A stretch of 64,000 bases of DNA from Deinococcus humi (lineage in GTDB: Bacteria; Deinococcota; Deinococci; Deinococcales; Deinococcaceae), in the NCBI RefSeq assembly GCF_014201875.1, contig NZ_JACHFL010000005.1:186001-250000 (forward strand), in the 5' to 3' direction. The translations under genes and the position numbers were made by a program. Under the pieces are notes generated by a model. It searched no databases. It was not told the origin of the DNA and saw only the letters and a program-made list of their open reading frames with translations. Numbering within the stretch: position 1 is the stretch's first letter; each line of letters starts with the position of its first letter. This document shows, one piece after another, positions 61,522 through 64,000 of the stretch.

Positions 61522-61826
61522 AACTTAGGCTGAGTATACTCGAAGCAAGGTTCATGAGAATGGGGCGCGGTGCGTGGTTGAGGGACGATGAGGCTTCGTG
61601 GCAAGGCCGCCGGGAACCGGGCCAGCACTAGTTCATCCCTCCTCGTTCACCGCGCGGCAGGCTTCACCCATTACAGACCGGCAAAGCCTTGGAGTGCAGG
61701 TGACTGGGCGCTCTTTTCCCGTCAAAGCGAGGTGTCGGACCAGCCAGTCAGCGATCCTGACAGGCTCAACCGCCTCAGCTCTCCTGATCTCGCCCTCCGC
61801 AGGCCTCACCCTCTATCATCGGGCCT
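61522..61826. other. Divergent intergenic region, HspR-like gene / M20 gene
   Basis: In these 305 bases I see the GAGTATACTC palindrome with TATACT at 61532-61541, and TATCAT (61814-61819) 7 nt before the M20 gene start. A perfect HAIR element (CTTGAGT-N7-ACTCAAG) is not present. Open frames here have no support. Confidence 0.45.
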
Positions 61827-63185
61827 ATGACCCAGACGAACCTCGCAAATGCCCTGAACCGCGACGACGCCAATGCCGAACTGTTCGAACTGCTGAGGAT
61901 TCCCAGTGTCAGCGCCGATCCCAGCCACAAGGCCGACATGGCAAAGGCCGCCGAGTTCCTGCGCAGCAAGCTGGAGTCGCTGGGCTTCACGGCGCGGGTG
62001 GACGAGACGGGTGGGCATCCTGCTGTGTATGCCGAACACCTGAAAGCACCCGGGCAGCCCACCGTCTTGCTGTACGGCCATTACGACGTGCAGCCCGAAG
62101 CCCCGCTGGAGGAATGGACGACGCCGCCCTTCGAGCCGACCGTGCGCGAAGGGCGCATCTACGCGCGCGGCAGCACCGACGACAAGGGTCAGGCCTATGC
62201 ACACGTGCGCGGTGTGGAGCTGTTGCTGTCGCAGGGCGAATTGCCCCTCAACGTCAAGTTCTTCATCGAGGGTGAGGAGGAGATCGGTAGCCCCAGCATC
62301 GTGCCGTACCTCAAGGCACATGCGGACGAGCTGAAAAGCGACGTGATCGTGATCAGTGACGGCAGCCGCTTCGCCGCCGACGTGCCCACCATCACCTACG
62401 GTGTGCGCGGCCTGAGCTACGTGGAACTCCATGTCCAGGGCGCGAACCGTGACCTGCACAGCGGCAGCTACGGCGGCGCCGCACCCAATCCGATCAATGC
62501 GCTGTGCGAGATTATCGCCAGGCTGAAGGATGACCAGGGGCGCGTCACCATTCCCGGTTTCTACGACGGCATTGAGCCGCTGACCGACGAGGAACGGGCA
62601 ATGTGGGGCAGCCTGCCGCAGGACGACGGCGAGTTTGCCGACAGTATCGGCGTGTCGGCCCTGCCCGGAGAGGAAGGGTTCAGCGTGCTGGAACGCCTGT
62701 GGGGTCGCCCGACGCTGGACGTGAACGGCATCTGGGGGGGCTATCAGGGTGAGGGCAGCAAGACGGTGATTCCGGCCAGGGCTGGGGCGAAGGTGTCCAT
62801 GCGGCTGGTGCCCGGCCAGGATCCGGAGAACATCACCAGGCTGATCCAGAACTACGTCCCGCAGATCGCTCCTGCTGGGGTTCAGGTCGAGGTCAAGGGC
62901 CTGCACGGTGGCCAGCCCATCAAATTCGACACCTCCAGCACGTACGTTCAGGCCGCCGACCGCGCCCTGCAGCGGGTGTACGGCAAACCCGCCGTCTTCG
63001 CCCGTACCGGGGGCAGCATTCCCATCGTGGCCTACTTCGCCGAGATTCTGAACAGCCCGGTGCTGTTCGTGGACATGGGCCTCAACGAGGACGCCCCACA
63101 CAGCCCCAACGAGAGTTTCGCCGTGCGCGACTACCACAATGGCATTCTGACGAGCGCCTACCTGCTGGAGGAACTGGGAAGGTGA
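61827..63185 (+). CDS. M20-family dipeptidase
   Basis: A 452-residue zinc dipeptidase or carboxypeptidase (CNDP/PepV-like branch of M20). Seen: [18 protein letters not shown] (first metal His and catalytic Asp), [16 protein letters not shown] (bridging Asp), [13 protein letters not shown] (catalytic Glu pair), VISDG (Asp), the dimerisation lid with HSGSYGG, and [16 protein letters not shown] with the last metal His. The set is complete. TATCAT lies 7 nt before the ATG, a leaderless layout. Expected role: hydrolysing short peptides in the cytosol. Confidence 0.93.
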   Translation: MTQTNLANALNRDDANAELFELLRIPSVSADPSHKADMAKAAEFLRSKLESLGFTARVDETGGHPAVYAEHLKAPGQPTVLLYGHYDVQPEAPLEEWTTPPFEPTVREGRIYARGSTDDKGQAYAHVRGVELLLSQGELPLNVKFFIEGEEEIGSPSIVPYLKAHADELKSDVIVISDGSRFAADVPTITYGVRGLSYVELHVQGANRDLHSGSYGGAAPNPINALCEIIARLKDDQGRVTIPGFYDGIEPLTDEERAMWGSLPQDDGEFADSIGVSALPGEEGFSVLERLWGRPTLDVNGIWGGYQGEGSKTVIPARAGAKVSMRLVPGQDPENITRLIQNYVPQIAPAGVQVEVKGLHGGQPIKFDTSSTYVQAADRALQRVYGKPAVFARTGGSIPIVAYFAEILNSPVLFVDMGLNEDAPHSPNESFAVRDYHNGILTSAYLLEELGR

Positions 63186-63210
63186 GGCAGGGCGGGCAAC
63201 GAGGAGGCGC

Positions 63211-63813
63211 ATGAACCTCGCCTTTCTCGCCTCGCACGGCGGCAGCGCGGCGCGGCACCTGACCCAGGCCTGCCGCGCCGGGGAGCTGGACGCCGTGCCC
63301 GTGGCTCTGATCAGCAACAACAGCCGTTCCCCCGCGCTGGACTGGGCGCGGGAGGAGGGCCTGAAAACCGCGCATCTGAGCGGAGCGAAGTATCCAGACC
63401 CGGACGATCTGGACGCCGCCATCCTCACTTTCTTGCGGGAAGCCGACGCCGATCTGTTGATTCTCAGCGGATACATGCGCGAGCTGGGACCGCGCGTGCT
63501 GGGGGCCTTCGCGGGCCGGGTGCTGAACATCCACCCCAGCCTGCTGCCCCGACACGGCGGGCGGGGGATGTACGGTGACCGGGTCCACCTGGCCGTGCTG
63601 GAAGCGGGCGACACGGCATCCGGCGCGACGGTGCATCTGGTCACGGCGGGCATCGACGAGGGGCCGCGCCTGGCGCAGGAGGAGGTTCCGGTGCGGCCAG
63701 GCGACACGCTTGAAACGCTCAAGGCGCGCGTCCAGGCCATCGAGAGTGGGTTGATGTTGCGGGCGGTGCGGGACTTGATCGCTGACCTTCGGCTGACAGA
63801 AAACAGAATTTGA
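63211..63813 (+). CDS. Phosphoribosylglycinamide formyltransferase (PurN-like)
   Basis: Formyl transfer to GAR in purine synthesis, with 10-formyl-THF. 200 residues, the normal size. Seen: [18 protein letters not shown] (phosphate loop; E. coli has GxGSNLQ), [35 protein letters not shown], and the catalytic block [30 protein letters not shown] with Asn-His, then [15 protein letters not shown] with the catalytic Asp. The phosphate loop is slightly unusual, so a related formyltransferase is possible. AGGAGG lies 4 nt before the ATG. Confidence 0.85.
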   Translation: MNLAFLASHGGSAARHLTQACRAGELDAVPVALISNNSRSPALDWAREEGLKTAHLSGAKYPDPDDLDAAILTFLREADADLLILSGYMRELGPRVLGAFAGRVLNIHPSLLPRHGGRGMYGDRVHLAVLEAGDTASGATVHLVTAGIDEGPRLAQEEVPVRPGDTLETLKARVQAIESGLMLRAVRDLIADLRLTENRI

Positions 63814-63885
63814 TCATCGGTACCTCACCGTCCGCTGACCCGGTCCTGATTCTCCACTGACGCGCCGCGCATTCAATGGCCGGGT

Positions 63886-64000
63886 ATGACACGACTCTTT
63901 CTGACTGCCGCCCTGCTGATGGGTGGGGTGGCCTCCGCCGCGACCTTCAACATTTATCCCTACCAGGGTGCGAAGCTGCTGGCCGGGCAACGCTTTGACC
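63886..64000 (+). CDS. Secreted protein, N-terminal part only
   Basis: The frame runs off the window. Visible: a signal peptide (MTRLFLTAALLMGGVASAA, cleavage near ASA-A) and TFNIYPYQGAKLLAGQRFD. The mature start resembles Deinococcus secreted alkaline phosphatases, but 38 residues are too few to be sure. TTCAAT precedes the ATG by 8 nt. Confidence 0.5.
   Translation, partial: MTRLFLTAALLMGGVASAATFNIYPYQGAKLLAGQRFD

Noticed and set aside
61522..61560. HAIR operator before the HspR-like gene
   Set aside because: Only parts such as ACTCGAAG occur; the CTTGAGT-N7-ACTCAAG arrangement is absent. I report the GAGTATACTC palindrome instead.
61806..63740. 644-codon antisense frame over the M20 peptidase and the purN-like gene
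   Set aside because: It spans two well-supported genes on the other strand and shows no domain.

Overview
The window is chromosomal DNA of a Deinococcus species. The evidence is a clear ddrB (single-stranded DNA-binding protein known only from Deinococcus) with a radiation-desiccation response motif at its promoter, an RqkA-like Ser/Thr kinase with a PQQ-type beta-propeller, high GC content throughout the coding sequence, and many genes whose start codon lies 6-8 nt after a TANNNT box, the leaderless-mRNA arrangement known from D. deserti. I see about 63 protein genes, one broken gene, two tRNA genes and about a dozen terminator-like hairpins. I see no rRNA, CRISPR array, transposase or phage gene.

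Layout. 1-4.9 kb: end of an ABC permease, two transporters (EamA, MFS), a membrane PIN/TRAM protein and ddrB. 4.9-11.3 kb: N-acylamino acid racemase/MenC-like enzyme coupled to a GNAT protein, DUF1801 protein, OdhB (E2 of 2-oxoglutarate dehydrogenase), a six-repeat hypothetical protein, a DedA protein and a tandem pair of phosphoribosyltransferase paralogues. 11.5-16.1 kb: assimilatory sulfate reduction (DUF4395 protein, siroheme reductase, cysC, cysH, then sat from its own promoter). 16.2-21.7 kb: panB, a protein of the family labelled quinate 5-dehydrogenase, two related secreted proteins around a very AT-rich gap, xpt and a stress protein. 21.7-31 kb: acyl-CoA carboxylase beta subunit, Zn-dependent alcohol dehydrogenase, Hsp31/DJ-1 protein, GNAT plus RqkA-like kinase, DUF885 peptidase-like protein and rarA. 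31-33 kb: tRNA-His, tRNA-Leu and tig. 33.1-38.1 kb: fatty acid synthesis (fabH, fabD, a DinB-like gene, fabG, acpP, fabF) behind a palindromic operator. 38.3-46.2 kb: ppk, a phospholipase A2 lipoprotein, MerR/GyrI-like regulator, glycerophosphodiesterase and ugpB-ugpA-ugpE, which together look like phospholipid headgroup and phosphate handling. 46.3-56.6 kb: kptA, two peptidases (M32, S9), then an envelope run (mreB, fabZ, LptF/G-like permease, UgtP-like glycosyltransferase, polysaccharide deacetylase) and a methyltransferase. 56.6-59.7 kb: arginine operon on the minus strand (argF, broken Nudix gene, GNAT, argC) behind a probable ARG box. 59.7-61.5 kb: a PPP-type phosphatase, a small unknown protein and a tandemly duplicated HspR-type regulator in one operon. 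61.8-64 kb: M20 dipeptidase, PurN-like formyltransferase and the start of a secreted protein.

The most distinctive items are the ddrB control region (damage operator overlapping both the -10 box and the Shine-Dalgarno), the 16-bp palindrome that contains the -35 box of the fab operon, the in-frame HspR duplication whose two halves are almost identical at DNA level, the Nudix gene with its catalytic box deleted, the secreted paralogue pair with a six-codon leaderless upstream ORF, and the 22-residue repeat protein. All functional calls come from reading the sequence; no database search was run.
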